NCBI GenBank assembly: GCA_021397835.1
Contig: JAJFZO010000747.1
Coordinates: forward strand, 2,048,501-2,112,500
Origin: Moringa oleifera
Taxonomy: Eukaryota; Streptophyta; Magnoliopsida; Brassicales; Moringaceae
Reading direction: 5' to 3'
DNA length: 64,000 bases
This document shows positions 1-13,950 of this stretch, in pieces. The stretch's first letter is position 1. Each line of letters begins with the position of its first letter. The notes under the pieces were generated by a model. It saw only the letters and a list, made by a program, of their open reading frames with translations, made no database searches and had not been told where the DNA came from. The translations under genes were made by a program, and so were the position numbers.

Positions 1-1820
1 AAGCTTAAATGGGTTAGTGTAATTGTGAATCACGTTGCATATATGTAAGTAATATAACTTAAGATAAAAGTTATTTAAATTTTTAAATTATATATATCGA
101 ATAAAATTTTATAAATTCAAAAAATAAAAAATTAAATGTTAATTTATCAATTTAATTTAAATTATTAAATTTGATTTTACTGGATACTTGTCTTATCTAA
201 AATATCAAAAAAGACTCATTATTTGATTCAATCCATTGATCAATGCAAGTAAATCTTGTGAACCCCAGTAATCTTTCTCTTTTCTCACATCAATATGTTG
301 ATTCAAAATGCTTGCATAGATTGTTTGGAAGCTTTTCTTTATGGCAATTTTCCTGTTTGCTTGGAAAGAAAAAGAGAGAGATAGAAAATTTCCCTCTTGA
401 TGTGTTTAAATAATGCCTAGGGATTTGATCATTTGATGCTGTGATTGCACAACAACCCAGACAAGGCCATGTTCTTTTCGAAGCAATGACAAGTGATAAA
501 AGTTCCATAATCAAATTATTGCATACAGTACTTAGCAATCAAAGGCAAGTAATGGACACAGTTTCCCCAAAAGTAAAAGTTGAGTTATGTGAAGCTTAGT
601 TGATGTATCAGAATAATCCAAATAATTGGTCCATAAAAAAGCAAACCAAGTTAACCCACCAGCAAAGAAGCAACAGAAAAAGAAAAGTGCATTCTGTCTG
701 TTTCCCGAGAAAATTCATCTGTCACTGAGTGGAGATTATTGCACTGCTTGTCCCTCTGATGCACTAATGATAAGTGTGGTACAGTGAGAATGTGACAGCA
801 ACTTGTGCAGACACGCATGAGCCCTCATGCTTCAACACTATCATGACTTTTGATGGATTCTTCCATGAATATTCTTAACGTAATTTGATCATTAATTATT
901 CGTTCACGTTGGTGTGCAGATCTATTTCTGGGTAATTAATTCACCGAATTAATTTATTATCTTCATATAACACTATGATTAGCTAAATAATAGCAAATTT
1001 TCAGGCTGTAAGCAGCTAATAACTTGACCCGGTATTGAAAGAACATGCTTTCTAGGAAAGTAAGAAAATATTTTCTGGGAAAGAAAATTTTCTGGCTGAC
1101 ATGTTGATTACAGGACTTGCAAGCATCTAATAACTTGACCCAATTGGAAGAAAATGTTTTCTAGGAAAGTAAGAAAAGAAAATATGCCATGTTAAGCTAA
1201 GGATAAGAGAAAAAACATACATACTTTCTAGGAAAGAAAAATTTCAGGCTGCCATGCTGATTAGGGTACTCAGGGATCTAATAACTTGACCCAATTGAAA
1301 GAAAATGTTTTCTGGGAAAGTAAGAAAGAGAAAATATGCCATGTCTAAAGCGTTAAGCTAAGGATATTAACTGTGTAGAAATTAACGATGGCATCATAAG
1401 TGAAGTTTGGTCACATGGTGATACAGTACGATTTGTACTAAAATTAAGGTTGCAGGATTGCCCCCACAGGCAAGTGGGTACTGTATGAGGAGTAGTAAAC
1501 AAGAAGACATTTTCTCAGTTATTGCCAGACTAAGCAAGATGATCAGTTTAAATTCAAACAAAGGAGAAAGAACAAAACACCAGTGTTTATTGAAGGAGAT
1601 CATGATACAAGACATGATATAAGAGTGACAAACTACAACTTGTTTGATCTAATTTTTTTACAAAACACATTAGAGATGATTAGAGTTTAAGCATCTAAGA
1701 TCACACAGACACACCTTGCCCTGCTGGTTGAGTTCGTTTTCAGAGAGGAAGAGAAGGAGAAAGAGCAGAAAAATAAAAGGGAGAAACAAGAAACCCTAGT
1801 TTAGCAGGAAGGGGATCAAC
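1..1820. other. Left-edge intergenic region, no gene recognised
   Basis: No open frame here resembles a known protein and no exon chain could be built. The short frames at 290-538 and 1394-1615 on the minus strand have no recognisable motif. The stretch is less AT-extreme than most spacers in the window. It holds the tandem repeats at 1016-1372, annotated separately. The part next to 1821 is presumably the 3'UTR and downstream flank of the minus-strand NaKR-like gene. Confidence 0.6.
1016..1372. repeat. Three imperfect tandem repeats
   Basis: Three units begin with the same words, CTAATAACTTGACCC, at 1016, 1127 and 1278. Each continues with a variant of GAAAATGTTTTCTRGGAAAGTAAGAAA. Units 2 and 3 also share the downstream words AAAATATGCCATGT and TTAAGCTAAGGAT. 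Unit lengths are about 111, 151 and 95 bp, so the copies have diverged by insertions and deletions. The array lies about 0.5-0.8 kb beyond the 3' end of the NaKR-like gene. I see no coding capacity and cannot assign a repeat family. Confidence 0.8.
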
Positions 1821-2721
1821 TCATGTTGACCACTGGTGAGATGGTGACAGTGATGGAGTTGTTGAAGCCGTTGATGGCCAAAGCTGAGCGTTCTTCACCC
1901 TGGAAAGGCTTGCCAGGACACCTAAAGGGGTTACGTCGCCGACGACGATCACTTTCTTTGTAGCTAAATCTATGCTGAATGATGTCACTCCTGCGGAAAA
2001 CAAGCAAAAAACCTCAAAACCCATTAAAGAAATCAGAGAATCAAGCACAATAAACTAAATTATATTTGTGGTTATCAAGAGAAGAACTGCAAAACCATTA
2101 AAGAACTGTAAAACCGACCTTCCATTTTGGAGATATGTCTCCTCACTTTTCCTTCACAGCCCTTGCAGTGGATCGACACCCTCAAAACCACAACCTGCAA
2201 TTTCTTTTAAGTATCAAGCAAAAGCCACAAGATTATATATGTATTGTTTTCTTGAATATGCGAAAGAGAATTTTGAAGAAGAAAACCTGGTTGCCGGAGC
2301 GAGCGGATGAAGAAGACTTCATAGCAGGAGTATCCGGGGAGCTTGCCTGCTTAGCCGGCTTTGCAGGTGCTTGATAAGGAACCAATGCCGAGGAATGACC
2401 AGACTCCGATGATAACCAGTTATCAACAAAAGGCCTGTCGCTGAGAAGATACCTAGAGGAGGAACCGTGAGGGCTGCGCAGATCACTTATATCAGCAGTG
2501 CTTTTTCTACGAAGCTCGGTTTGTCTTGCCGAGCTCTTTCTGGTTTTCTCATGGTAAGGTTGAGGAATTATGGGTAATCGTGAGGAACATGGTGCATAAG
2601 TCCTTGAGCTGTTATGGCGTTCAATGGGTCGGTGGCCATGGCGGACCATGGACCGCCGGTCCATGCTGGAACAGATGGCAGTGGAAGCCGGAGAACCACA
2701 GAAAACATCCATTCGTTTCAT
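1821..2721 (-). CDS. NaKR-type heavy-metal-associated (HMA) domain protein
   Basis: Three exons on the minus strand: 2721-2287, 2194-2119 and 1990-1821, all with GT-AG introns (92 and 128 bp), joining in frame to 226 residues. The N-terminal 145 residues are basic and Ser-rich and start MKRMDVFCGSPAST, with an ERHNSS motif typical of SODIUM POTASSIUM ROOT DEFECTIVE (NaKR) proteins. An HMA fold occupies about residues 146-208, with the metal-binding CxxC at Cys155/Cys158 (IHCKGCEGKV) and a C-terminal tail ending SPSHQWST. The family binds heavy metals. Arabidopsis NaKR1 acts in phloem companion cells on Na/K balance and FT movement, so a role in vascular ion or protein trafficking is inferred only. 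The length suits NaKR2/NaKR3 better than the longer NaKR1. A second Met, three codons in, is an alternative start. The exon chain is secure; the subfamily is less so. Confidence 0.9.
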
Positions 2722-3086
2722 GGTTGGAGAATGATTTTGACAGAAAGTCTTATCAGCTTAGAGAGAAAGTGTATCTCTGCAGATAATATGAAAAGAAGAG
2801 AGCTCTGCTTAAGAGAAGAAAGAGAGACTTTGGTAGTATTATGTAGAAAGATCTTCCTAATGAGACCAACTAATCTTCTTTTAAAGTTGATAGAGAGACA
2901 GAGAGAGAAGAAAAAAAATTAAAAAATTAAAAAAGAAGAAAGAAAAGATGAATGGTGGGTCATATAGAAGTGCTGAATAATGAGAAGAGGATCATGTGCT
3001 TGTGTGAATTTGTGTTGATTTTTTTTTAAAAAAAATTATGATAGATCATGTTAATGTAATAAATAAAAAACATATATAAGATAATA

Positions 3087-3106
3087 ATTATTAATTTTAT
3101 TAAATT
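3087..3106 (-). repeat. MITE-like family terminal core (isolated arm)
   Basis: This is an exact reverse-complement match to the 20-base core AATTTAATAAAATTAATAAT found in both terminal inverted repeats of the element at 34074-34293. I did not find a convincing partner arm close by, so this is probably a remnant or solo end. Confidence 0.5.
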
Positions 3107-5027
3107 ATATATTAATTTTTTAAAAAATCGACACGACTCCTATTAGATTAATGATGTTGGTGATTAATTTGGAGATAGGGTATTAATATTAAATTAATTT
3201 GATGTATTTCTAATAAATTATTGTTTGGTGGGGTAAACAAGTTGGGTTCAACTTTGAGTGACATGATTACTAGCACTAGTAGCAGCACTGGCTTTAGGTC
3301 TTAAAAGCTGCCTTACTACTCTTAATTATTAACAAATCATTGAGTTAATCTAAAGCATTGACAAATAAGTGAGCTGATTGTCTATTAATTAGACTTTACT
3401 GATCTTGCATTTGAGCATACCTACCTAGTTAGCTCCTTCTAATTCATTTCCCAATCATTAATTAAGACTTTCGTGCATTATTAATTTTAATTTAATTTAA
3501 AATTTAATTGGCAAAATAAAAATTAATATCATACCAGTTTGAGAAATTTAAATATTTAAATTAATTTTTGTTCGAATTACACCTTAGTCTAACACATTTG
3601 CATTTGAATATTGAATAATTAAGATGGGTTCGGCAGAGCAGCCGTGCTGACATAGTTAAAGTGTATACAAACAAATTTAATTGGGTCCATTTATAAAATT
3701 ATTTGGCTTGATTATGATAGTAATTAATTAATTATTTAATTAACAAATGAACTATAATAGCGGTACCTTCGGCATCCACTTAATTTTTAATTCACTCCTA
3801 ATGACGCTTTACATGTGATAAAACAACCATTTATTTATTGGAAATAATTAAAAATTAAACAAAGTTAATTTATAAAATTTAATTAAAATCTTACATAATT
3901 GTGTAGACACAAAATCTTGGAAGTATCAAATGGATCCGTTCATACACTTGGTAAAAGAAAATTAAATTGAAGATGAAATGTTGTATAACTAGTGTTTGAA
4001 AAAGCTTATAATTAATTATTATGCGGGTGAGGCAACAAAATCTGAATCTAAATCTCGGTACTACAACCGGATCCGACAAAGTAACGGTAAAATCATAGGC
4101 AAATCCAACATGGTTTAACATAATCGAAGATTACAACAAAATAATCGAGATCAAAGTTAACATCGATCCACGTGAAATTAAGGTAATACAACGTCAAATT
4201 TTTCTACTAATTTAAGTTATGTGAAGTTTTTTAAAAAATAATAATTTAATAAAATAAATAATTCAAAATTTTATATTTCTTTATATTAACTTAATAAATT
4301 ATAGAAATATACTATAGTATATATTAATCACTCAGTTATTAAATGCATCAAATCATGTATATACTTTGATTAATAAACATGCATGATGTGTACAATTTGT
4401 TGGTTTTTTGCATGACTCGAGCTTATTCACGCGAATAATCTCGAGCAATATCAATAAGAAATTAACAGTACTAAGATTGATGAAGTAGCCATCAATCTCA
4501 CGTAATGAAAACAGATTAAAAATTTTGAGACAATTAAGTTCTAACAAGCAAAGATTTAATATTCATTGTTAATTATACCAACTCCAACTAACTATTTATT
4601 TTCTCTTATAATAATCATAATAATTATTACAATATTTTTAAAATTAATTTAATCACATTTAAAATTACCACTAATAATCACCTAAAATATTGTTGTTAGC
4701 ATACTCTCATATTTCTTCAAATTATTTAATACGTAGGTGAGACATAAGGTCAAGTGGTTTGCATAGATTCGTTTCTGCCAACAAGATAAGGTTGAGAAGC
4801 AGTCGTCGTAACATTGTTAGAGTTTGCCGCAAAATTTATAAAAGTAATGAAATAAAGTTTTTATGAATTTTATAATTTACTTATTTTTATAAAATTTTAA
4901 TATTTTTTAATTTATTGATAAGCGATTTGTAAGTAAAATAGTTTAAAATTTAATTTTTTGAAATTATTAAAAAAATTGTCATTAACTTTAAAGTTTAAAA
5001 GAAGATGATTTTTTTTCTGTTAATCTT

Positions 5028-5205
5028 GATATCTATAATTACTAGTTTAAATGAACATAAATGGAAATGGGTGTATATTAGAATAAAAAATCAAATTTAA
5101 AATAAATTATTTAATCATGATATCTATAATTACTAGTAATTTAAATGAACATAAATCAAAATGGGTATAAATTAGAAAAAAATAAAATTTAAAATAAATT
5201 ATTTA
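5028..5205. repeat. Two-copy tandem duplication, period 91 bp
   Basis: GATATCTATAATTACTAG begins at 5028 and again at 5119. Both copies continue through TTTAAATGAACATAAAT, an ATGGGTRTAWATTAGAA block and AAATTTAAAATAAATTATTTA. The second copy has a three-base insertion after ACTAG and a few substitutions. The high identity suggests a fairly recent local duplication in non-coding DNA. Confidence 0.85.
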
Positions 5206-6588
5206 TTTGACATTGAAGAATTAAAATCAAAATCTCGTTTGTACATTAAATTTGATCCAAAATCAAAATAAAAATATCATAAATTTATTTGTATACTCTT
5301 TAAGTAAATTTGTGTATATTTAATTGAAAAAATAATATTATATATTTTAATAATTATTCTAATAATAAAAAAATATAAATAAATATTACTTAAAATTATT
5401 TTAAAAATAAATTTAGAATAAACAATAAATATTATTTTTTATCAATAAAAAAATTAAAATAATAAATAATAAAATTATATCATGCGTCAATATAATAATT
5501 ATAGTATATTTAATTTTTTATTTGATTTAAATATTTAAAAAATATTAAATAAAATAATAATTTACTTTGAATTTCAAAAATAATAATATCAATCCCATAA
5601 AAATTTTGGGATTGTCACTCTCATTTTTCCACTCCAAATTCATATAAGATTCAATTATTTTCATTATTTATTGGTAAGATTTATTTGGATTCTCATTTTG
5701 ATTCTTTATTTTTGATTAATAAACGCAAAACATTAAATTTTTTTTGAATATCTTGATTATTAAAAAAATTAAAAAAGATAAATATTTTCATCAAATCACA
5801 ATAATTTGACAATATTTCTTAATTATCAACTTCCTCAAAGTTTAGAATTCCCTTTATACATTGCGTTGCACATGGTACACACAAAAAGCTCAATAACTCC
5901 TTTTTAATATTTCTCTAATACATCAATTCATCTGATCCAAAAACTTTATAATATGTTTGTTTTATAATCACGCGTTTAAAGTTATGTCTCTTTCATTGGT
6001 GGCCAGATTATCTGACGCTTTTACCTCTTAATTTAATTTATTTTTTTATTATAATGAAATATATCTTTTTTACTTTCTTTATTCCTAGCATGTACAATTA
6101 TTTTGTACATTAATTAAGTACTTAGTGTGTGTATTTTGGTACATATATTTTTATAATTAATTTTATCAAACAAAATTATTAATTAATTGACTTTATTAAA
6201 TAAATAAAATCAAAAGCTATATCTTTAAGGTTAATTCAAATCGGGTTTTCTTCCCATAAACTAGATAACAAGAAATAAACGAATTTTATTGAAATTATGC
6301 ACAATTTCGTATTACATAAATAAAATTATTAAAACGGCTGAAAAATACATTATAAAAAAAGATTTCATGTAAATTTTAAATGCATACTATTTTTATGCTG
6401 TTATTTTATCAAATTTCATATTATTTGATCACCAAAGGTTTTTTTATTAATAACACTTCGTTTTTTTAATAACATTTTATTTTATCTCCAAAGCACTTAG
6501 TATCATTCTTCACATAACTTTTTTTTTCATGATAAATATATAAATTAATTTTAAAAATATTAACAAAAATAATATATACTTAAGATGA

Positions 6589-6611
6589 ATATATATATAT
6601 ATATATATATA
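6589..6611. repeat. (AT)11 microsatellite
   Basis: An uninterrupted AT dinucleotide run in the spacer upstream of RPL35. Confidence 0.9.
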
Positions 6612-7408
6612 ACATGCAAAAGTAATGGGAAAGAAACGAAGATGATATACTCCATGAATTGACATTCGTTTTCATTAATCGCAATCATGATCGGAAAGCA
6701 TGTATGTTTGAGGGCATTAGAGCAATCCATATCATCCGGCGAGAGCAATGATATGGTGAGAGCTTGAAAAGAAAGAAGAAAAGCCCAAAATGGAAGAAGG
6801 TGAAGGTTGATCTCTTTTGGTAATTGTAAAGGCCATGGCATGACCCATACGTCCCCATGTTGCTTTCATATATATTCAAGACTCCGCATATATACATTAA
6901 TCTATTACTTCTTTCGGCTCGTAAGGTAAAGTTGAATGCTTGTCTTTTTAAAGAATAATTAAAAGCTATCACCCACAAGATCGTATGATATATCATCCAA
7001 ATTTTTTTATTATAAATATATGATATGATTTTAACATTTACATTAAAATACTAAAAAGATAAAACCTTTGAACGAAATCAACCCGACATATGTTTTTGAA
7101 AAAATCAATATCGATGTATCCAACTCGCTTTCGAGATTAATTCATGTGAATCACATTTGATTGATCTGATTTGATTTATTAATATTTTATATAATATGTT
7201 TTAATTGAGTAAAAAAATTGACTTTTATATTAACATACATAAAAAATTAAATATTTTGATTATAATATATAATTAAATTTTAATATCAAATTAATTATTT
7301 AAAATTTATTTTATTAATCAACATAGAAGTGATGAATTCTAAATGTTTTAAATTCGTAAAAAGTTTTGGATAAAATTGTTTTCTGTGCTTCATGCGAATC
7401 CAAACATT

Positions 7409-7581
7409 TGGGCTTAGTAAAACCTTCCCTGTTGTTCACAGGGTCTGCCTGCCTTTATGGAGCAAGGGCTTCTTTTCGATCCAATACACTGGCTAACTAG
7501 TTGGGCTAAGAGAGGCAACTAAGCCCGGGCCACATGTGTACACGTGCAGGAAGCTGGAATCGTGTGTTTCGAATTAGGGTT
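7409..7581 (+). promoter_or_regulatory. RPL35 promoter motifs: two Site II elements and a telo-box
   Basis: TGGGCT occurs at 7409-7414 and 7502-7507, followed by TTAGGGTT at 7574-7581, about 100 bp before the start codon. Site II elements (TGGGCY, bound by TCP factors) together with telo-boxes are the established signature of plant ribosomal protein gene promoters. An ACACGTGC G-box-like word lies between them near 7540. The assignment rests on motif content and position only. Confidence 0.65.
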
Positions 7582-7679
7582 CAATAAACCTCATGATATA
7601 TATTGAAATCTTAAACCGCATTCGGCGTTTCATTTTCCTCTCCAAGCTTCTTCAGTTACAGAGTAGGGAAGAGGCAGCA

Positions 7680-9709
<2,030 letters not shown>

Positions 9710-10239
9710 GCAGTTTGAATTGAAGACTCTCTCACAGGATTAATGTTAACAATTTCTCAGGGTGTTCTACACAATTTCTTTTCTCCTTTTGATTGGTCTA
9801 GATCTGCTATACTTTCAGTGAGATTAGCACTCTGGAATGAGGACTCTGTTGTTTTAGATTTCAATCTGTATTTGCCATTTTACAGTTTCTTGCATCTGTA
9901 GTGCTGTTCCATGTGCTTACCTTTTCAGTTTCTGTCAACTAGCTGCTCATGTGTTATTGGAGAAACATCTTTGGAAGTACTCTTTTTAAAAAAATAAAAA
10001 TAAAAATACTTTTTCCACAATTTCTGGGTGAATATGAAGACTTGTAAGGCCTCAAACAGGGAGTTGGTGTATTGATTCTTGCATTTGGTCTCGAAGAAAT
10101 GCTACATCGGAGGACTATGTTCACCAGTGGCAATAGTTAACTCCTAAAGAAGGATCAGGATATTTTAAAGTAAACTCTTTTAGAATTAGGATTTTTCATT
10201 GATGTAATTTTTGCTTTTTTTAAAGTAAGTGTTTTGTAA

Positions 10240-10710
10240 ATATTTAAAAAAATGAATTATATCTTTTATTAAATTTCTATTTTAATAGATAAAAGTCTCA
10301 TAATATGTTTATATTTAAAAATAATAAATTAATTTATTAATTTAAAATAAATAAAATTTTATCAAAAAAAAATTTAATTAAAAATATTTAAATTGAAGAT
10401 TTAATATAATTGATTTTAATTTGAAATTTTTATATATTAAAAAAATATTCAGTGACCAAAAGTTTTAGAGTTTTTTTAGTATTAAAAATATATATTTTAA
10501 AAAAATTATACAGATAAATTTTTGAAAATTTTATCAAAAATAATTTTTACATAAAAAATTATTTAGATTTAAAAAATATGAGTGAATTTATTTGAATCAT
10601 TTTAAAAATATTTTAATAATAAAAATAACTTAAATTTTTTATAATTATTTAAATAAAAATCTAAATTAACAAATTAAAATACAATTATTTTTTAAATATA
10701 AATGTTTGGT
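10240..10710 (+). repeat. Dispersed AT-rich repeat family, forward copy
   Basis: This copy contains ATTTATTTGAATCATTTT at 10586-10603, identical to the copy at 28944 and to the reverse complement at 26713. It then follows the family order: a polyA-rich block, AATAACTTAAATTTTTTATAATTATTTAAAT and a terminal AAATTAAAAT. Bounds are approximate. No coding capacity is seen. Confidence 0.6.
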
Positions 10711-11324
10711 CAGTAATACGATATAAACATTAAAGTTTATATAATTTTTATCTTATTATAATTTATCTCATATTCATATATATAATTTTTTAATTTTATT
10801 TATATTAAATCATAATTATAATTATTAAGATTGTTGAAATATCTTTTAAAAATTAACTTAAATAAATTATAAATCATTCAAATTAAAAAAAAAATCACTC
10901 ATTTTTAAAGTTTTATAGTGAAAACTTTCAAATTAAAAAAATTTTCAATTTGATAATTTTCAGTTTTACAATTTTTGAACAGAGATTAAATTGGAACAAA
11001 TCAAAATATAAGATATACAATCAATACTTTAATATGCAAATAATAAAAAATGATATAGTTTAAGATTTTCTTTTTATATTTATCTTATGATGTATTATAT
11101 GTTAGTGTTAAAAATCATAAAAATTAATAATTTATTTTATTAAATATCATATAATAATATTTATATCAATAAAAACTTAAATTGACAAAAATTTTGATCA
11201 GTAAAATTGAAGTATCAATCAATTCTGTCTTTTACCCTCATAACTGAAAAAGTTAGGCAATTGTTTCCTTTCTCAATCAGGTTGAAACTTTACGCGACAA
11301 TAAATATAATAATAAAAAATTTTT

Positions 11325-11329
11325 AAAAA
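11325..11329 (-). terminator. Pol III terminator of tRNA-Arg
   Basis: On the minus strand a run of five T residues begins 17 bases past the 3' end of the tRNA, with a second T run soon after. This is the expected RNA polymerase III stop signal. Confidence 0.7.
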
Positions 11330-11345
11330 GCGTACATCCCTTAGT

Positions 11346-11419
11346 CGACCACAGTGGGAGTCGAACCCACGACCTTTTGATCCGAAGTCAAACGCGCTAA
11401 TCCACTGCGCTATGCGGTC
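11346..11419 (-). tRNA. tRNA-Arg(UCG)
   Basis: A 74-nt intronless cloverleaf on the minus strand. The 7-bp acceptor stem GACCGCA/TGTGGTC has one G-U pair. The D arm is GCGC..GCGC, the anticodon stem TTTGA/TCAAA encloses the loop CTTCGGA (anticodon TCG), and the T arm is GTGGG-TTCGACT-CCCAC. Internal promoter boxes are intact: A box TAGCGCAGTGG and B box GGTTCGACTCC. It decodes CGA (Arg). A CAA trinucleotide just upstream of the 5' end and the T run downstream fit an active plant tRNA gene. Confidence 0.96.
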
Positions 11420-11897
11420 TTTGAATGTTACAAGGCCTATTTGTACATTAATGCAGCACATAATGCCGCCGTTATTACACAGCTTCCTCAGTAATCATCT
11501 GTAATTTCGACCCGGCTTCTCTAACTTTGCACTTACCAGAAGAATCCTCTTGCTTTACTTCTATTTAATATGTTCTTTAAAAAGAAAAAAGAAAATCCCA
11601 TTACCCTAAAAATTAATTTGAAAAAGCTTCCCATAATTTTCCCAAGAAACCACTACTAATTATTTTAATATCAAAAGTTAATCATGATTATGAAATAATT
11701 AGTACCCACGTCTTTACTCTATCCAAAAAGTCTTCCATTCTCTCATCCATTTTTTTTAAAAAAAGAATTTAGAAAAAACTATTTATTAATTATTATTTGT
11801 ATAATGTTTAAGGGGACAAATTAAAGACCCAAAATTTCAAAGAGCCATAATGATTGCAATATGATTGATACCACTTTTCCACAGTGTTTAATTTGCG

Positions 11898-11945
11898 GGC
11901 CACATATTTAGAATTCCATGTGGCCACACATTTAGAATTCCATAT
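11898..11945. repeat. 24-bp tandem duplication
   Basis: Two head-to-tail 24-base units, 11898-11921 and 11922-11945, both read GGCCACAYATTTAGAATTCC and then CATGT or CATAT, with 22 of 24 positions identical. The unit includes an EcoRI-like GAATTC word. Confidence 0.85.
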
Positions 11946-12401
11946 GGTCTTTGAATTTCCGACAATGAGACCACTTTTGGCGTACATTTATCAATATTAC
12001 ATGATTTCGATATCAATTTTAAAAAAGGGAACCGGCCAAATTGTGATCTTATGAAAAAGTTGACTTTTGACCTCCTAAGCTCCGATTACGATTAATATTG
12101 TAATCGCAACAATTTGGACATCAAGCTCGGTTGAATCCTAACAAAGTGTAATCAACTTAGACGGCAAAGGTTCAACAAAATTAATTCATTTATGGGTGCA
12201 TTTACGTTTCTAAATTACACTATAATATGATTGGGTAAATAGAGCATGATATCGTATAATTTGATTATTTTATTTTATTTAATTCGACAAACTATCCATA
12301 TGCATTGAGATGGGGGAATATAAATAACTACATTGAGTTTTGGAATAAACTTGATAAAGTTTTATAACAAAGGATTCTCTTATGTCTAAATTAGTGTAAA
12401 T

Positions 12402-12404
<3 letters not shown>

Positions 12405-12438
<34 letters not shown>
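12405..12438. repeat. (AT)17 microsatellite
   Basis: An uninterrupted AT dinucleotide tract, the longest pure AT run in the window. It is likely polymorphic. Confidence 0.9.
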
Positions 12439-12441
<3 letters not shown>

Positions 12442-12489
12442 TAAGATAAATATAAAACATTGCGTTTTGTTTGAATTTTAATCTAAATA

Positions 12490-12915
12490 TGATAGTTTCT
12501 TTTTTTTTTTCAATTACACATTTAAAATTTTAATTTAGTTCAGTTTAAATATTGTTTCAAATAATTATAAAAAAAATACATTTTCACTAATGAAATATCT
12601 CAAAAAATAATTTAAATAAATTTTAATTTATTGCAAGTTCTTCCTTTAAATTTAAATTATTTTAAATTCATGAGTTATGTTTTATAATTTTCTTAGAATT
12701 TTGATAATGCAAAAATTTTTAAAATATATATTTTCAGTATTCAAAAAAATTCAAATTTTTTTTGATGATATCTTAAACATTTTTTTATATTCATGTAAAA
12801 TTTTAAGTTAAAATTTATTGTGTAAGATTTCAATGTAAGTATTTTTAATTTCTAAATTTTTTAACAGAGTTCATATTGATTCAAATTAAAATTAATTTGA
12901 ATGCACAATTGAAAA
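12490..12915 (-). repeat. Dispersed AT-rich repeat family, reverse copy
   Basis: Read on the minus strand it has the family order, including the AATAAATTTTAACTT block (plus strand AAGTTAAAATTTATTGTGTAAG near 12805) and the AAATTTATTTAAATT block near 12610. Bounds are approximate. Confidence 0.5.
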
Positions 12916-13559
12916 AAATAAAACCATGAATTTTAGATTAAAATATGTGTAAAAATTTATTTTTTAAAATTTAGTTTTTTTAAAAAATACATCTTTAATT
13001 TTTTTAATAAAAATCATTCAATTTTAAAAGTCATGTTGGTTTTTATGTTTTATAGAATTATGTTTTTTATTTAAATGTAAATAATTTTTTTTAAAAAAAA
13101 TATTGGAGATTTCTGGTAAGTTGTCATCTATCAAGTGATTATTCTCATCAACATATCTTTGGCTGTTTATTTTCCAAGAAAATGTAATGAAAAGACTCTT
13201 TGCGTGAAAGCTGAAAGCAAATTGGTCCTTTTGTTCCCACAAAAAGGAAAGTTTGTTGTCCTCTGTAAAGCTTCGGTCACAAGACAAAATTGGAACTAAC
13301 CCACTAAATGATAAATAATATTTTCAAAAAATTAGTGATTTTTCAATCTCTTTCAAACAAAATTAAGCTGCCCATAAAGAGAATTTATCCGTTGTATGTT
13401 ATACAGCAATAGAGTATGATATAATTTATGAGTATAAAGTTATTATTTAGTTTATAAGTAGTCATTATTTATTCCTCCCCTTTATTCAAAATTGATAAAA
13501 ATTTAGTGAATAAGAGATAAAAAGTAGAGCAAATATATATATTTAAAATATATCCGTCT

Positions 13560-13950
13560 TTTAATTGAAAATTGAAAATTTAATTTAATTCAATTCAAAT
13601 TTTTTAAAATTTTTAAAAATTTTGACTTAAGATTTTTTACGAATGTAAAAAAATAAAAAATTCAAACTACTTATAAAAAATTTCAAAAATTTTTGACTAT
13701 TGAAAATGCGTCTTAAGGAATTCAATATTATAAAAATTTTGAAATTAATAATTATAAAAAATAGTTTGTGAATTTGAAATTAGTCAAAATAAAGTTTAAA
13801 ATTTATTTGAATAATTTTAAGGTATTTCGATTACAAAATACTAATTGATTGAGTCAAAATTTAATTTAAATCAATTTAATATTATCAATGTAAATTTGGA
13901 ACAAATTAAAGTTCAAATTTAAATTCAAAATGCAATAAATGCAAATTTTT
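13560..13950 (+). repeat. Dispersed AT-rich repeat family, forward copy
   Basis: It contains ATTTATTTGAATAATTTT at 13801-13818, one mismatch from the family 18-mer, followed by AAGGTATTTC. Before it come the TTTTGACTTAAGATTTTTTAC and AAAAATTCAAACTAC blocks in the shared order. Bounds are approximate. Confidence 0.55.

Larger units (their letters stand above)
2722..7400. other. Intergenic spacer between NaKR-like gene and RPL35
   Basis: On the minus strand, 2722-2940 is CT/T-rich (GA/A-rich on the plus strand) and probably contains the 5'UTR and core promoter of the NaKR-like gene. Beyond that the spacer is AT-rich with no credible ORF. It contains a terminal piece of the MITE-like family near 3087, a tandem duplication at 5028-5205 and an (AT)11 tract at 6589-6611. 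The short frames at 3891-4121, 4353-4547 and 6560-6996 have no recognisable motif and look like chance frames in AT-rich DNA. Confidence 0.55.

Noticed and set aside
290..538. An 82-residue minus-strand frame at the left edge
   Set aside because: No motif, no codon bias and no splice context; consistent with chance.
2526..2922. Plus-strand frames of 86 and 102 residues
   Set aside because: They are antisense to exon 1 and the 5'UTR of the NaKR-like gene and have no family resemblance.
4735..4830. tRNA-derived SINE head (words like AAGGTCAAGTGG)
   Set aside because: No A and B box pair with correct spacing and no poly(A) or poly(T) tail at a defined end.
11273..11461. A 62-residue minus-strand frame (start MCCINVQIG)
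   Set aside because: It reads straight through the tRNA-Arg gene; the tRNA explains the conserved bases.
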